A stretch of DNA of 64,000 nt from Candidatus Opimibacter skivensis (GCA_016722045.1 JADKGY010000001.1:806001-870000), one strand, 5' to 3'. Positions 7,123 through 17,091 are shown, counted from the first letter of the stretch. The notes: generated from the letters alone by a model not told the origin. Translations and numbers: made by a program.

Positions 7123-8433
7123 TCATTCCTTATTCATCCCTGCCAGAAAATCCCCCACTACATAGCTGCTGCCTCCAACAAATACTAAGTCATTTTTTGC
7201 TGCATTGGCTAAAGCTTCATTATACGCGTTGATCACGCTATTGAACGAATTCCCTTTAAGCCCAAGGTCATTTCCCGCAGTCATCGTTTCCAGCGAAGGT
7301 TTTCCACGTGGAATTGCAGGGCTGCACCAATAATATAATCCATCATGTGGAAATAAAGAAAGAATCTTTTTGACATCCTTATCCGATACAAATCCAAGTA
7401 CAAAATGTCTTTTTTTTGAGGGTATTTTTAAAAGGTCCGGTAGTATCGATTTGATACCATCTATATTATGTGCCGCATCTGTTAAGACTAAAGGATTATC
7501 CCGAATAACCATCCATCGGCCAATCATTGATGTAGACTTTTTTACATTTTTTAACCCATACATGATATGGTTAACCGAAATGACTTGATCTGGATAATAA
7601 TTATTCCAGCACCATAAGGATTCAAGGACAGTGCGGATATTTTTTTTCTGGTAAGGTCCGGTGAGATCAGATTCAATTTTTCCTGACCATTCTCCTGATC
7701 GCATTTTTACTCTATACGCACCTTTAAGAATATCGCCGTTTGTTGGCTCAAGAAATATATGTTTTGCTGCAAAATGGATTGGAGCACCTTCTTTTTTTGC
7801 TTTCTTTTTAAACACCTCGGCTGTTTGCTTTTGCCATTCACCGATGATCACAGGGATATTTTTCTTAATAATACCTGCTTTTTCAAAGGCTATTTCAGGA
7901 AGAGTCATGCCGAGCAATTGCATATGGTCATAGCCGATGTTCGTGATGACGGATAAGAGAGGGCTAATAATATTAGTTGAATCAAGACGGCCTCCCAAAC
8001 CTGTTTCAATAATAGCAATATCAACTTTTTCATTTCTAAAATAATCGAAAGCCATAGCTACGGTTATCTCAAAAAAAGAGGGCTGAATTGTCTGCCATTT
8101 TTCATTCCAGTTTTTTACAAATTGGACGACGTCATTCTCACTTATCTTTTTACCGTTGATTTTAATTCGTTCCCGAAAGTCAACATAGTGAGGTGATGTA
8201 TAGAGGCCGACTTTTTTCCCTGCAGCCTGAAATATAGAAGCCAGCATATGCGAAGTGCTTCCTTTACCATTGGTACCGGCTACGTGGATACAAGGGAAGT
8301 TTTGTTGTGGTTCATCGAGCAGATGACAAAGCAGCCTGATATTGGTGAGATCCTTTTTTATCGCTGCATCGCCTATCCGCTGGTACATGGGAAGCGAGCT
8401 AAATAGAAATTCTATAGTCTCATCGTAATTCAT
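7123..8433 (-). CDS. folC: Bifunctional dihydrofolate/folylpolyglutamate synthase
   Basis: 436 residues from the ATG at 8433 (MNYDETIEFLFSSLPMYQRIG), the usual FolC N-terminus. An in-frame start at 8457 adds eight residues without homology. The Mur-ligase ATP-binding loop is HVAGTNGKGSTSHMLASI, followed by YTSPHYVDFRERI, ETGLGGRLDSTN and TNIGYDHMQLLG. The C-terminal domain contains LTDAAHNIDGIKS and FVLGFVSDKD. It adds glutamate to dihydropteroate/folates in the cytoplasm. It is a single gene divergent from the M28 peptidase gene, and a TrpG/PabA homolog 24 kb away could feed the same pathway. Confidence 0.96.
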   Translation of the reverse strand: MNYDETIEFLFSSLPMYQRIGDAAIKKDLTNIRLLCHLLDEPQQNFPCIHVAGTNGKGSTSHMLASIFQAAGKKVGLYTSPHYVDFRERIKINGKKISENDVVQFVKNWNEKWQTIQPSFFEITVAMAFDYFRNEKVDIAIIETGLGGRLDSTNIISPLLSVITNIGYDHMQLLGMTLPEIAFEKAGIIKKNIPVIIGEWQKQTAEVFKKKAKKEGAPIHFAAKHIFLEPTNGDILKGAYRVKMRSGEWSGKIESDLTGPYQKKNIRTVLESLWCWNNYYPDQVISVNHIMYGLKNVKKSTSMIGRWMVIRDNPLVLTDAAHNIDGIKSILPDLLKIPSKKRHFVLGFVSDKDVKKILSLFPHDGLYYWCSPAIPRGKPSLETMTAGNDLGLKGNSFNSVINAYNEALANAAKNDLVFVGGSSYVVGDFLAGMNKE

Positions 8434-8502
8434 CAAAGTATGGTCTATTAAGTGCAAAGATGACTTAAGGTTTTATTTACCTTAGGCCGAAATCTCATAT
8501 CT

Positions 8503-10170
8503 ATGAAAATTTGCTTCCTTTTCACTTTTTGTGTACTACTATTCATGGCCTGCAAAGAAAATAAAGGAACGTCTGATTCCACGATTTCTGAAGAATCTTT
8601 CAGAAGATATATATCATCATTATCCTCTGACGAATTCCAGGGTCGCAAACCTTTTACAATCGGCGAAACAAAAACGCTTGCATTTCTTGAAACAGAGGTT
8701 AAGAATATCGGTCTAAAGCCTGGAAATGGCAGCTCCTATTTTCAGGATGTCCCTATGGTTGAAATTACAGGACATCCGGCTGAGCGATTGATCCTTGAAG
8801 GCCCGAATAAGATCAGTCTTCATCTTGGGGATCAGTATGTGGCTTATACCCAACGGCCTGCAGAAAAGGTATCCATTGATACTTCCGAGGTTGTCTTTTG
8901 CGGATTTGGAATTGTTGCCCCCGAAATAGGCTGGAATGACTACAAAGACATAGACATGAAAGGGAAAACAGCCCTGGTGTTGGTCAATGATCCGGATTTC
9001 GAAACTCAGGACAGCACACTATTCAAAGGGAAGACTATGACTTACTATGGGCGCTGGACCTACAAGTATGAAGAAGCTGCACGTCAGGGCGCTGCAGCTA
9101 TATGGATCATACATCAGACAGAAATGGCAGGCTATCCATGGGGGGTTGTCAAGGGTGCAGGAAGCGGAGCTAAATTAAATCTTGAATCCTTAGGCTATAC
9201 TCCCTGTCAAATGCAGGGGTGGATTTCATATGAAGCAGCCACTGATATTTTTAAAACAGCAGGACTGGATATTGAAAGAGCAACAGCTGCAGCCAGACGA
9301 AAAGAATTTAAGCCAATACCATTGCCATTCAAAATCACGACATCTATTGACAATCAAATTCGCAAGGATGTTTCAAAGAATGTGATCGCCATGTTACCTG
9401 GTACTGAGAAACCTGACGAAGTCATTATTTTTTCTGCCCACTGGGACCACTTTGGAATCGGTGCTGTAGTGAATGGTGATTCAATTTATAATGGAGCTAA
9501 TGACAATGCAAGTGGGAGCGCCGGTATTCTGGCTATTGCAGAGGCACTTCAAAAAACAGGACCATTTAAACGGAGCATTGCATTCCTTTGGGTGACTGCT
9601 GAAGAACAGGGATTGTTGGGTTCAGCATATTATGCAGCGCATCCTATTTTTCCACCTGCTAAAACTATAGCCAATATTAACATCGATGATATGAATTCAA
9701 TCGGAGAAATGAATGACCTCTCTGTCATCGGTTACGGGCAGAGCGAAATGGAAACCTACGCTGAGAAATGGGCGAAAGAACAGGGACGTTATATCCTTCC
9801 GGACCAGGAACCTGAAAAAGGATATTTCTTCAGATCTGATCACTTCAATTTTGCAAAAATCGGTATTCCTGCATTGTACGCCAAAGGCACTTTTGATCAT
9901 CGCCTAAAAGGTAAAATCTATGCTAAAGAAAAATCAGATGAATATCGTGATAAACATTATCATCAGCCGTCTGATGAATATAGTGCATCAACTTTTGAAT
10001 TCAGCGGGATATTGCAGGATGCAAATCTCTACATGAATGTGGTTAAGGAATTAGCCGATAATGGTGAATGGCCACAATGGAAGTCGAATTCTGAATTCAA
10101 ACCGATCCGGGATGCAACCATGAAGCCCGGTTCTGTAAAAACTTCGACAGATACTGTGCAGCCAAAATAA
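8503..10170 (+). CDS. M28-family zinc peptidase with PA domain, lipoprotein
   Basis: 555 residues. The N-terminus MKICFLFTFCVLLFMAC is a lipoprotein signal (Cys17). Residues ~110-260 hold a PA-type insert (VVFCGFGIVAPEIGWNDYKDIDMKGKTALVLVNDP; residues of EEAARQGAAAIWIIH). The M28 catalytic domain has H313/D315 in SAHWDHFG, D334 in NGANDNASG, the catalytic E367 and ligand E368 in TAEEQG, an Asp near 395, and H447 in RSDHFNF. All zinc ligands are therefore in place. It would act as an aminopeptidase on the cell surface or in the periplasm. It is a monocistronic gene, convergent with the universal stress protein. Confidence 0.95.
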   Translation: MKICFLFTFCVLLFMACKENKGTSDSTISEESFRRYISSLSSDEFQGRKPFTIGETKTLAFLETEVKNIGLKPGNGSSYFQDVPMVEITGHPAERLILEGPNKISLHLGDQYVAYTQRPAEKVSIDTSEVVFCGFGIVAPEIGWNDYKDIDMKGKTALVLVNDPDFETQDSTLFKGKTMTYYGRWTYKYEEAARQGAAAIWIIHQTEMAGYPWGVVKGAGSGAKLNLESLGYTPCQMQGWISYEAATDIFKTAGLDIERATAAARRKEFKPIPLPFKITTSIDNQIRKDVSKNVIAMLPGTEKPDEVIIFSAHWDHFGIGAVVNGDSIYNGANDNASGSAGILAIAEALQKTGPFKRSIAFLWVTAEEQGLLGSAYYAAHPIFPPAKTIANINIDDMNSIGEMNDLSVIGYGQSEMETYAEKWAKEQGRYILPDQEPEKGYFFRSDHFNFAKIGIPALYAKGTFDHRLKGKIYAKEKSDEYRDKHYHQPSDEYSASTFEFSGILQDANLYMNVVKELADNGEWPQWKSNSEFKPIRDATMKPGSVKTSTDTVQPK

Positions 10171-10238
10171 AACCGGAGCGGAGTAAACAATCTCTTTCAA
10201 TTCTATTGAGCATGCATTGAGCTTATCATCCGAGAAAT

Positions 10239-11087
10239 CTATGAAATAAGATTTTCGGATTGATAGACCAATAGCGGAATAGTCTTGTGAAAGGAAATAC
10301 TTTTTGCCCGTGTTTTTGAAAAAAGATCTTCAAACCAGTTGCGCTTGTGGGAAAGCAAAGCCAGGAGATCAATTTTATTTTCATTGACAAAATTTTCAAG
10401 GCCTTCGTTAATGTCATTATGATTCACGATGTGCGGAGTGATTTTTTTGTCATTATGCCATCGTTCACAAAACGACTTCATCTGGCTATCATCCATATTT
10501 TGTGTAGTGTTGATATGCACCAGGTGGATATGGCAACCCATAAGCTCCCTGAACTTTCTTACTTCTTCAATAAATAACGCATCCTCATCGGTCATGTTTG
10601 TTGCAATTGCGATATTGTCGATGATGCCGTCGAATTGGGCTGTGACCGGAACAAGAATGACAGGACAATGAGCTTCTTCAAGGACTTTTCCGGAAACGGT
10701 TCCAAAAAAGAATTTCTCCATCATGCCGGCTCCCGTATTCCCCATTACGATAAGGTCAGCTTTATTTTTATTGGCTGTGCGCAGGATAGCTGAAACGGCA
10801 GCACCTTCTTCAAGTACATGCACCATGGGCACATGATAATAGCCGTTGTCGATAGCAATGTCTCTCAGGACAGGAACCTCATCTTCGTAATTTTCAAAGA
10901 CATCGAGATCGATGGAATCATATACATCTCTCAATGTATCCGGAAGATTAAAGCTACTGATATCAGGCTTGTCAAAAGCATGAATTGTAATAATGGAAGC
11001 CCCTAAGTGATCAGCAATCTGTAAGGCAAAGATGAACGCGTTTTCCGCCGTTTCGGAGAAATCCGTCGGATAAAGAATTTTTTTCAT
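10239..11087 (-). CDS. Universal stress protein with two UspA domains
   Basis: 282 residues in two UspA halves. Domain 1 (~1-148) starts MKKILYPTDFSETAENAFIFALQIADHLGASI and contains the nucleotide-binding signature IVMGNTGAGMMEKFFFGTVSGKVLEEAHCPVILVP, which suggests ATP binding. Domain 2 (~152-280) is divergent (IDNIAIATNMTDEDALFIEEVRKF; LLALLSHKRNWFEDLFSKTRAKSISFHKTIPLLVY) and keeps only part of the motif. Such tandem proteins are abundant in Bacteroidota. The role in stress is by family only. Confidence 0.92.
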   Translation of the reverse strand: MKKILYPTDFSETAENAFIFALQIADHLGASIITIHAFDKPDISSFNLPDTLRDVYDSIDLDVFENYEDEVPVLRDIAIDNGYYHVPMVHVLEEGAAVSAILRTANKNKADLIVMGNTGAGMMEKFFFGTVSGKVLEEAHCPVILVPVTAQFDGIIDNIAIATNMTDEDALFIEEVRKFRELMGCHIHLVHINTTQNMDDSQMKSFCERWHNDKKITPHIVNHNDINEGLENFVNENKIDLLALLSHKRNWFEDLFSKTRAKSISFHKTIPLLVYQSENLIS

Positions 11088-11229
11088 TATTGGCTTTTCA
11101 TTTTCTGCACTATTCCTTCTGGCAATATTATGATGTAGCTAAAATATAAAAATAGATGATATAATCTGAAATTGAATGTCAGGATATAGACTTCCCTTCA
11201 TTCAGAATCGGTTTGACTGACAAATAAAG

Positions 11230-11237
11230 TAATTTTG
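11230..11237 (+). promoter_or_regulatory. Putative -7 box of the multiheme cytochrome gene
   Basis: TAATTTTG matches TAnnTTTG and ends 4 nt before the GTG start. Transcription would therefore begin at or near the start codon, which hints at a leaderless mRNA. Confidence 0.45.
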
Positions 11238-11241
11238 TACG

Positions 11242-13146
11242 GTGATTAAGCATAGTATACTGATTTTATTCTTCGGGACCATTCTAATTCTTGGGCTGAC
11301 AGGCCCTTCTCAAGGCCCGTTTGATCAAAGGCGTGATCCCGTTCCCTCAACGCAGAAAGTAGCTCATTCCTCACATTGTGCAGGTTGTCATGGATTTGAT
11401 GAGGTGGGTGAAGCCCTTGTAGATGCTCAGGGGAAGGATATCAATATCTATGATGACTGGCAGTTTAGCATGATGGGACTTTCTGCCCATGATCCTTTCT
11501 GGAGGGCGACAATTTCCCATGAAGTCAATCAATACCCTGCTGCGAAAGCTGAGATTGAAACTACATGTCTCAAATGCCATTCCCCACTTGGAAGCATTCA
11601 GAGTCATCTTACCGGAAAACCCTATTCATATGCTACAATGCTCCAGGACTCTCTTGGGCTTGATGGTGTGTCCTGCAGTTCATGCCATCAGCAGCCAGCC
11701 AGGAATCTTGGGAAAGGCCAATCCGGCAATTTTACAATAGATACGAACAGAATCATGTTTGGCCCATATCCAAATCCGTTCCAGGGGCCAATGCAGATAT
11801 ATGTTGGATTTAATCCGGTTTTCTCAGATCACATCTATAGTAGCGGCGTCTGTGCCGGATGTCATACATTGATCACAAAGACATTGAAGGATGATGGCAC
11901 ACCGTCAGGAGATTTTTTCGTAGAACAGGCTACTTATCATGAATGGGTTAATTCCTCTTATCCTGCTCAGGGAAAGGAATGTCAGAATTGCCATCTTCCT
12001 TTTATACAGGATAGTGTCGTGGTGGCTACAGATTTCAAAGCTTTAAAAAAGAGATATCCATTCGGATTACATCAGTTTTTCGGGGCAAACACAGCGATGT
12101 TATCCTTGATGAAAAATAATCGTGACTCACTTCATTTGCTTTTGACTTCGCCTAACCGTTTGTGGGATGAATCAATTAAAAACAACAGGCTAAGCATTAG
12201 CCGTGCTGCAACTCTTTCGATTTCACCATTGCAGGTGTTTGATGACACACTTTATTTTGAAATCACACTTAAAAATAAAACCGGTCATAAATTTCCTTCC
12301 GGATATCCAAGCCGACTTGCCTGGCTACAGGTTGTTCTCACCGACCCAACCGGAACGGATACGTTATACGCAAATGGTATATTGGATAAAGATGGAAATA
12401 TAATAGGACGGGATCTCCCCTATGAACCACATCACCAGGAATCAAAATCTTCTGATGATGTCCAGATCTATGAAATGGTGATGTCAGACTTGCAGGGTCA
12501 TCTTACAACACGCCTTAATGCAGCATTCAAGCCTTTGAAAGACAACAGGCTTCTTCCCTTAGGTTTTAACCGAAATCATGAAGTATATGATACAGTAGCT
12601 GTTTGGGGTGAGGCATTGACTGATCCTGATTATGGCATAGCCAGTACCTCCGGAGCAGACATCATCGCCTACAAACTTCCATTAAATGGCAATCAGGGAC
12701 TGGCGAATTTACACGTCTCATTTCTTTATCATTCATTGCCTTCAAGGTGGATGAATGATCTTTTTACTGATGATACATTATCGCAGGTTGCCCAATTCAA
12801 ATCAATGTATGAGGGATACCAGCTATTTACCGAACTTATCTCTAAGCTTGATATTGCAGATATTGATCTATCGACAACAAGTACTCGGGACATCAGCAAT
12901 TCTTCCCAAATAATGCTGTATCCAAACCCAGGCACCGATAATGAAGTATTCATTAAGTTTCCTGATTCATTTGGCAATATCCAATCGATACATTATGATC
13001 TGATTGATCTAAACGGGATGATCATTCAATCAGGCTCGACAAATAATAAAGTATGGCTTAATACTGATCTAAAACCAGGTCTTTATTATTTCATTTTTTA
13101 TACGGACCAGCGGTATTTAGGCATCAAGCCTTATTCAAAATTCTAA
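11242..13146 (+). CDS. Five-CxxCH multiheme cytochrome c with T9SS sorting domain
   Basis: 634 residues beginning at GTG; no ATG lies before the first heme motif. The N-terminal hydrophobic segment (IKHSILILFFGTILILGLTG) is an export signal. CxxCH heme sites are at residues 46-50, 109-113, 145-149, 204-208 and 247-251, in the arrangement of cytochrome c554-like multiheme proteins. Residues ~300-520 form a beta-rich domain (LYFEITLKNKTGHKFPSGYPSR). The last ~85 residues are a T9SS type A sorting domain (IMLYPNPGTDNEVFIKFP ... LKPGLYYFIFY). So it should be a secreted or surface-anchored electron carrier. Electron donor and acceptor are unknown, and no oxidase or reductase gene is adjacent. Confidence 0.88.
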   Translation: MIKHSILILFFGTILILGLTGPSQGPFDQRRDPVPSTQKVAHSSHCAGCHGFDEVGEALVDAQGKDINIYDDWQFSMMGLSAHDPFWRATISHEVNQYPAAKAEIETTCLKCHSPLGSIQSHLTGKPYSYATMLQDSLGLDGVSCSSCHQQPARNLGKGQSGNFTIDTNRIMFGPYPNPFQGPMQIYVGFNPVFSDHIYSSGVCAGCHTLITKTLKDDGTPSGDFFVEQATYHEWVNSSYPAQGKECQNCHLPFIQDSVVVATDFKALKKRYPFGLHQFFGANTAMLSLMKNNRDSLHLLLTSPNRLWDESIKNNRLSISRAATLSISPLQVFDDTLYFEITLKNKTGHKFPSGYPSRLAWLQVVLTDPTGTDTLYANGILDKDGNIIGRDLPYEPHHQESKSSDDVQIYEMVMSDLQGHLTTRLNAAFKPLKDNRLLPLGFNRNHEVYDTVAVWGEALTDPDYGIASTSGADIIAYKLPLNGNQGLANLHVSFLYHSLPSRWMNDLFTDDTLSQVAQFKSMYEGYQLFTELISKLDIADIDLSTTSTRDISNSSQIMLYPNPGTDNEVFIKFPDSFGNIQSIHYDLIDLNGMIIQSGSTNNKVWLNTDLKPGLYYFIFYTDQRYLGIKPYSKF

Positions 13147-13182
13147 ATGGCTGAGGTCCATAAAGTCCTTCAGCCATTTAGA
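13142..13182. terminator. Hairpin between convergent T9SS cargo genes
   Basis: A perfect 13-bp inverted repeat, TCTAAATGGCTGA (13142-13154) and TCAGCCATTTAGA (13170-13182), with a 15-nt loop. The left arm overlaps the cytochrome stop codon. No long T run follows on either strand, so termination is likely but not certain. Confidence 0.6.
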
Positions 13183-13210
13183 ATCAGAGAGTATGATATT
13201 GGGATTGGTA

Positions 13211-16039
13211 CTAGAGTTTAACTATTTTCCTGGAGTACATTTTCCCTTCCTGAATTATTCTGATAAAATAAATTCCGGCAGGATATGCAGACATATCAAT
13301 CGTTGTTTCACCAATACCCAAATTTTCCTTCTTAGAATAAATTTGTTTACCTGATAAATCAGTCACCTGAAGATCAATGGTAGATGTAGATTTTACAACT
13401 ACATAGGTTATTCCGGTTGTTGGATTTGGTGTGATCACCATAGCCTGATCATCGAACACATTTCCAGTGGCCAGATTTATATCCAGGTAAGCAGTGACTG
13501 GGGCCAGATCTGAGCCGCAATATTTATCCGAAGTGGAAATTTTCCAATCATAGAAATAATAATAAAATTCAGTTCCAAATGTGGAATTATTGATAGATAC
13601 ATACCCATCAATCACATACGGATACGAAACGCCCTGTGATGATCTCCACAAATAAGGGCTGTTAGCACCGAAGACAAGATTATTTAAATCCGTGTTCGTA
13701 CTTACGGTATAGGCACCGGGAGGTAAGTCAACATTGAGATCAATTACAGTAGTACCTGGTGTCAGATCAACCTGTTTATCAAAAAAGAAACCTTGTCCAT
13801 CTGTGATTTCAATAATCCTTGCTCCAGCCGAATCTGTAAATACAGTAAATTGCTTTAGTACTATAGGCTCAAGAACTTCAAATTCCATGCCTCCATTAAT
13901 AAATGTTCCATTGTATTTCGGATTACCACTTTGTGTTGCAGGTCCCAGTTGGAAGTCCCCACCAGGTATCGAGCCAAGATTCTGAGCATAGACGGTATCA
14001 TTGTCTGTGAGTCCATCTAACACAATGGTAGATCCAGTCCCAATACTATTCGTACCATCAGGATCTGAATACCACACAATACTATCTCCCATAGCTGTAA
14101 GAATAGCCTGCTCACCCAATGAGAAGGTATCATCAACCACCGCAGGTATTGCAGGTACTACGAAATCAATATGAATAGTATCTGATTGCTGGATTTTACA
14201 ATAACCTTCGACCAATGCATAATAATCCCCTGTAGAAGTAGCCACTATAGTTTGTGTGGTCTCTCCGGATGACCAGGTATAACCCAACCCGAAAGGAAGG
14301 CTAAGAATGGCATCCTCCCGGTTACAAAGAAGCTTGTTGCCTTCATAGGTAATGGTAGGCTTTACTGAATCAGGATCAATGATGACTTCTATCGGCTCCG
14401 TTCGAATAGGACAATTAACATCATCGATAATTGTTGCATAGTATAGCCCGGCTTTATTGATAGTAATTGAATCTTCAGTTGAACCGGTACTCCAGGAAGA
14501 AATATTGACTCCATGCAGAGCAAGTCCTAATGTTTCATTGCCGCATAATGCTTTAAGTGCCGGCCACACTTTATCTGATGTTCTTGCGCAACCACCACGA
14601 CGTAAGGTATATGTTTGATCTACAAGTAGATTATTAAATGATTCCCTTACTCCATCCGGCCATTTGATGACAAGACTATCATAACTAGTCAATGTGCCGA
14701 GGCCGAAAATCATCCTATGGCTGTTTGAAACTCCGTATTGCTCTCCGGATCTGACCTCTCTAATCTGGGTCCCAAGGTTACTATATAAAAAAGCCATTGC
14801 GCCGATTGAGGATGGGTTGACGCCTTCCTGTATCAGTTCCATGGAAAGAAAATGGTTCCCATTGTTCTCACCGAGATATAAAACATCTGGTTTATTAGTC
14901 ACGCTATTGAATACCTGAACCGAAGATGCATATACATCCGTAAAGCCGTCGTTGTTGAGATCCCCCAGGACAAACGCTCCAAATAAATTATTTCCAAAAG
15001 GTTGCTCTCTCGTAAAAGTGCCATTGCCGTTATTGTGCCAGAATTCTACAAGATCTCCGCTGACCAAAATATCCTGCCAGCCATCATTGTCAAAATCCCT
15101 GATCATACCCTCGATCCCTACCCCACCTATATTTATTCCTGAAGAAGGAGTGATGTCGATGAAAGTGTCATTGTCTATATTTTCAAATAATTGACAGATG
15201 ACATCATGTTCTGTTTTGAAAAGATCAAGATCTCCATCATTATCAATATCGCCGAAGTCTGCAGTCCATGTCTGATGGCCGTCTGCAAGTCCATATTTGG
15301 CAGCACTCTGCGTATAATTATTATTTCCATCGTTGACAAATAACAAATCGATTCGTCGCGGATCATTTGGATTGGTCACGCCCTGTCTGCATTTGGCGAT
15401 GTAAAAATCAAGATCGCCATCCATATCGAAATCAGTATAGACTGAACCGTAGTTCCCTGAATTATCGGAAGCTGGTACGGTTACAAAATTGAATAATGGT
15501 TGCTCAACAAGATTGCCTGTACCATCGTTGATCAAGGTAAGATTGGCTGCATTGTCATTGAGTACAACGACATCCATCCATCCATCCCCATTAAAATCAC
15601 CAGCTGAAGCTCCCTGTGAAAAGAAAGGAGTTACATCGACATAGGTAAAATTAAATTTGTAGGTATGGGGGATACTGTATAAAACTTTAATCCGGTCATA
15701 TGAACCTGATATAAAAATGTCATTTGATCCGTCATTATTAAAATCAGCCACGCAAATATCATTTTGCTCACCATCATTATCAATTCCAATCGGAACTTCA
15801 TATCTGACAAAGGGTCTGGATGGATCAGGTGTCTGATACTGGATATATAAAGTTGGCGTGCCATCTGTGGTCAGGATGTCATCTAAACCATCCCCGTTCA
15901 TATCAGCTATCGCTACAGGAACTGCACTATGCTGATCAGGCTTCGGTAAAAGATCATTTCGGTTAGTAAACTTAACCTGAGAATAGGCCAGAAAAGTGAA
16001 TAAATTGGCACAAATGAGTATGTACAGCTTTGCTTTCAT
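13211..16039 (-). CDS. FG-GAP/VCBS repeat and ASPIC/UnbV protein with T9SS sorting domain
   Basis: 942 residues from the ATG at 16039 (MKAKLYILICANLFTFLAYSQ is a signal peptide; an in-frame start at 16093 lacks one). Residues ~40-400 hold about seven FG-GAP/VCBS repeats, each with a calcium-type loop such as DMNGDGLDD, DFNNDGSND, DFDMDGDLD, DIDNDGDLD or DLNNDGFTD, so a beta-propeller. An ASPIC/UnbV segment follows (GAMAFLYSNLG ... GVSNSHRMIFGLG ... VIKWPDG). Then come Ig-like parts with SPG-like repeats, and a T9SS type A C-terminus (VITPNPTTGITYVVVK ... YPAGIYFIRIIQEGKMYSRKIV). It is an extracellular adhesin or binding protein; the ligand is unknown. Confidence 0.93.
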   Translation of the reverse strand: MKAKLYILICANLFTFLAYSQVKFTNRNDLLPKPDQHSAVPVAIADMNGDGLDDILTTDGTPTLYIQYQTPDPSRPFVRYEVPIGIDNDGEQNDICVADFNNDGSNDIFISGSYDRIKVLYSIPHTYKFNFTYVDVTPFFSQGASAGDFNGDGWMDVVVLNDNAANLTLINDGTGNLVEQPLFNFVTVPASDNSGNYGSVYTDFDMDGDLDFYIAKCRQGVTNPNDPRRIDLLFVNDGNNNYTQSAAKYGLADGHQTWTADFGDIDNDGDLDLFKTEHDVICQLFENIDNDTFIDITPSSGINIGGVGIEGMIRDFDNDGWQDILVSGDLVEFWHNNGNGTFTREQPFGNNLFGAFVLGDLNNDGFTDVYASSVQVFNSVTNKPDVLYLGENNGNHFLSMELIQEGVNPSSIGAMAFLYSNLGTQIREVRSGEQYGVSNSHRMIFGLGTLTSYDSLVIKWPDGVRESFNNLLVDQTYTLRRGGCARTSDKVWPALKALCGNETLGLALHGVNISSWSTGSTEDSITINKAGLYYATIIDDVNCPIRTEPIEVIIDPDSVKPTITYEGNKLLCNREDAILSLPFGLGYTWSSGETTQTIVATSTGDYYALVEGYCKIQQSDTIHIDFVVPAIPAVVDDTFSLGEQAILTAMGDSIVWYSDPDGTNSIGTGSTIVLDGLTDNDTVYAQNLGSIPGGDFQLGPATQSGNPKYNGTFINGGMEFEVLEPIVLKQFTVFTDSAGARIIEITDGQGFFFDKQVDLTPGTTVIDLNVDLPPGAYTVSTNTDLNNLVFGANSPYLWRSSQGVSYPYVIDGYVSINNSTFGTEFYYYFYDWKISTSDKYCGSDLAPVTAYLDINLATGNVFDDQAMVITPNPTTGITYVVVKSTSTIDLQVTDLSGKQIYSKKENLGIGETTIDMSAYPAGIYFIRIIQEGKMYSRKIVKL

Positions 16040-16071
16040 AAGGAATAAATGAGTTTGGAAATGTAGTTGGA

Positions 16072-16079
16072 CAAAAATA
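16072..16079 (-). promoter_or_regulatory. Putative -7 box of the FG-GAP gene
   Basis: The minus strand reads TATTTTTG (TAnnTTTG), 32 nt before the ATG at 16039. Its position supports that start over the frame's earlier one at 16093. No -33 TTG was found. Confidence 0.4.
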
Positions 16080-16172
16080 GCAGAAAAAGGCAAAGCTTAG
16101 AGGTTCTTTTAAGAGACTGCAGTCCCGGTGACTTAGCTACCCATATGCCCGTCTATATGTTACTTTGCAGCG

Positions 16173-16982
16173 ATGTCCCGTTTTTACTCAATATTCAAAT
16201 TTATTCAACATAGGCTTCATTCCCGCAGATGGGATTCCTTTCATTCTCCTTATTTATTCAATCTCTTTACGTATTGCTGCGATCATAAAATTGTTTTTCC
16301 GGAGATTGAAGGGATTGAATCTCATAGAAATAAATTGATTCATTCGAAGGAAACTATTAATAGAACAGACTTTGGTGCCGGAATGACTATTTCCGATAAC
16401 CAGCATGAAAAACGAATATCATCCATTGCAAGACAATCACTCAGCCTCCCATTTCAATGCAGGTTTCTATACAAGCTGATGCAATTGACAAAACCAGAAA
16501 TCTGCATTGAATTTGGCACGTGTCTCGGAATCACATCATTGTATCTTTCTTATGGTGCTGATGCAGGCAAAATCATTTCGATTGAAGGTGATCCGGCAAT
16601 AGCATCGATGGCAAAACACATATTTGAAGAAATGCAAATAAAAAACATTACAAGCATCAATTCAACATTTGAAGACTTTATTAATCAGGATTTAAAGGAA
16701 TTAGAAACCATCGATTTTATTTTCATTGACGGGAACCACAGATCAGGTCCATTGTTGAGTTATTATCATGCACTCAAGCCCCATTTAAGATCAAATACGA
16801 TCATCATGGTTGACGACATTTACTGGTCTTCAGACATGAATTCGGGATGGACATCCCTGACTGAGATGCCTGAGGTTACTCAAAGTGTGGATTGTTTCCA
16901 GTTTGGTCTCTTATTTTTTAGTTCTGATTTTATAAGTAATCAGAATCACATCATTCGACTACCATTGAAATCAATTATATGA
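16173..16982 (+). CDS. Class I SAM-dependent methyltransferase
   Basis: 269 residues. A basic, helical N-terminal ~100 residues precedes a Rossmann core: motif I EICIEFGTCLGITSLYLS, acidic end of strand 2 IISIEGDPA, and the IDFIFIDGNHRSGPLLSYYHAL and NTIIMVDDIYWSSDMNSGW segments typical of O-methyltransferase-like (Methyltransf_24) proteins. The DG.H/DDI pair could bind a metal as in catechol-type enzymes. The substrate is unknown. It is a single gene; the stop codon sits inside an AT-rich imperfect palindrome (16980-17004). Confidence 0.8.
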   Translation: MSRFYSIFKFIQHRLHSRRWDSFHSPYLFNLFTYCCDHKIVFPEIEGIESHRNKLIHSKETINRTDFGAGMTISDNQHEKRISSIARQSLSLPFQCRFLYKLMQLTKPEICIEFGTCLGITSLYLSYGADAGKIISIEGDPAIASMAKHIFEEMQIKNITSINSTFEDFINQDLKELETIDFIFIDGNHRSGPLLSYYHALKPHLRSNTIIMVDDIYWSSDMNSGWTSLTEMPEVTQSVDCFQFGLLFFSSDFISNQNHIIRLPLKSII

Positions 16983-17091
16983 GAATATTTTTAAAATTTT
17001 CTCATAAAAAATTGATTATCAATTAATTATTGACACTTACTTAAAATCAAAATTGAGGTAATAATTTATTGGTCCATGAATATCCTGGCCC

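Noticed and set aside
16980..17004. AT-rich imperfect palindrome at the methyltransferase stop as a terminator
   Set aside because: The stem is AT-only with mismatches and no clear T run follows; too weak to call.
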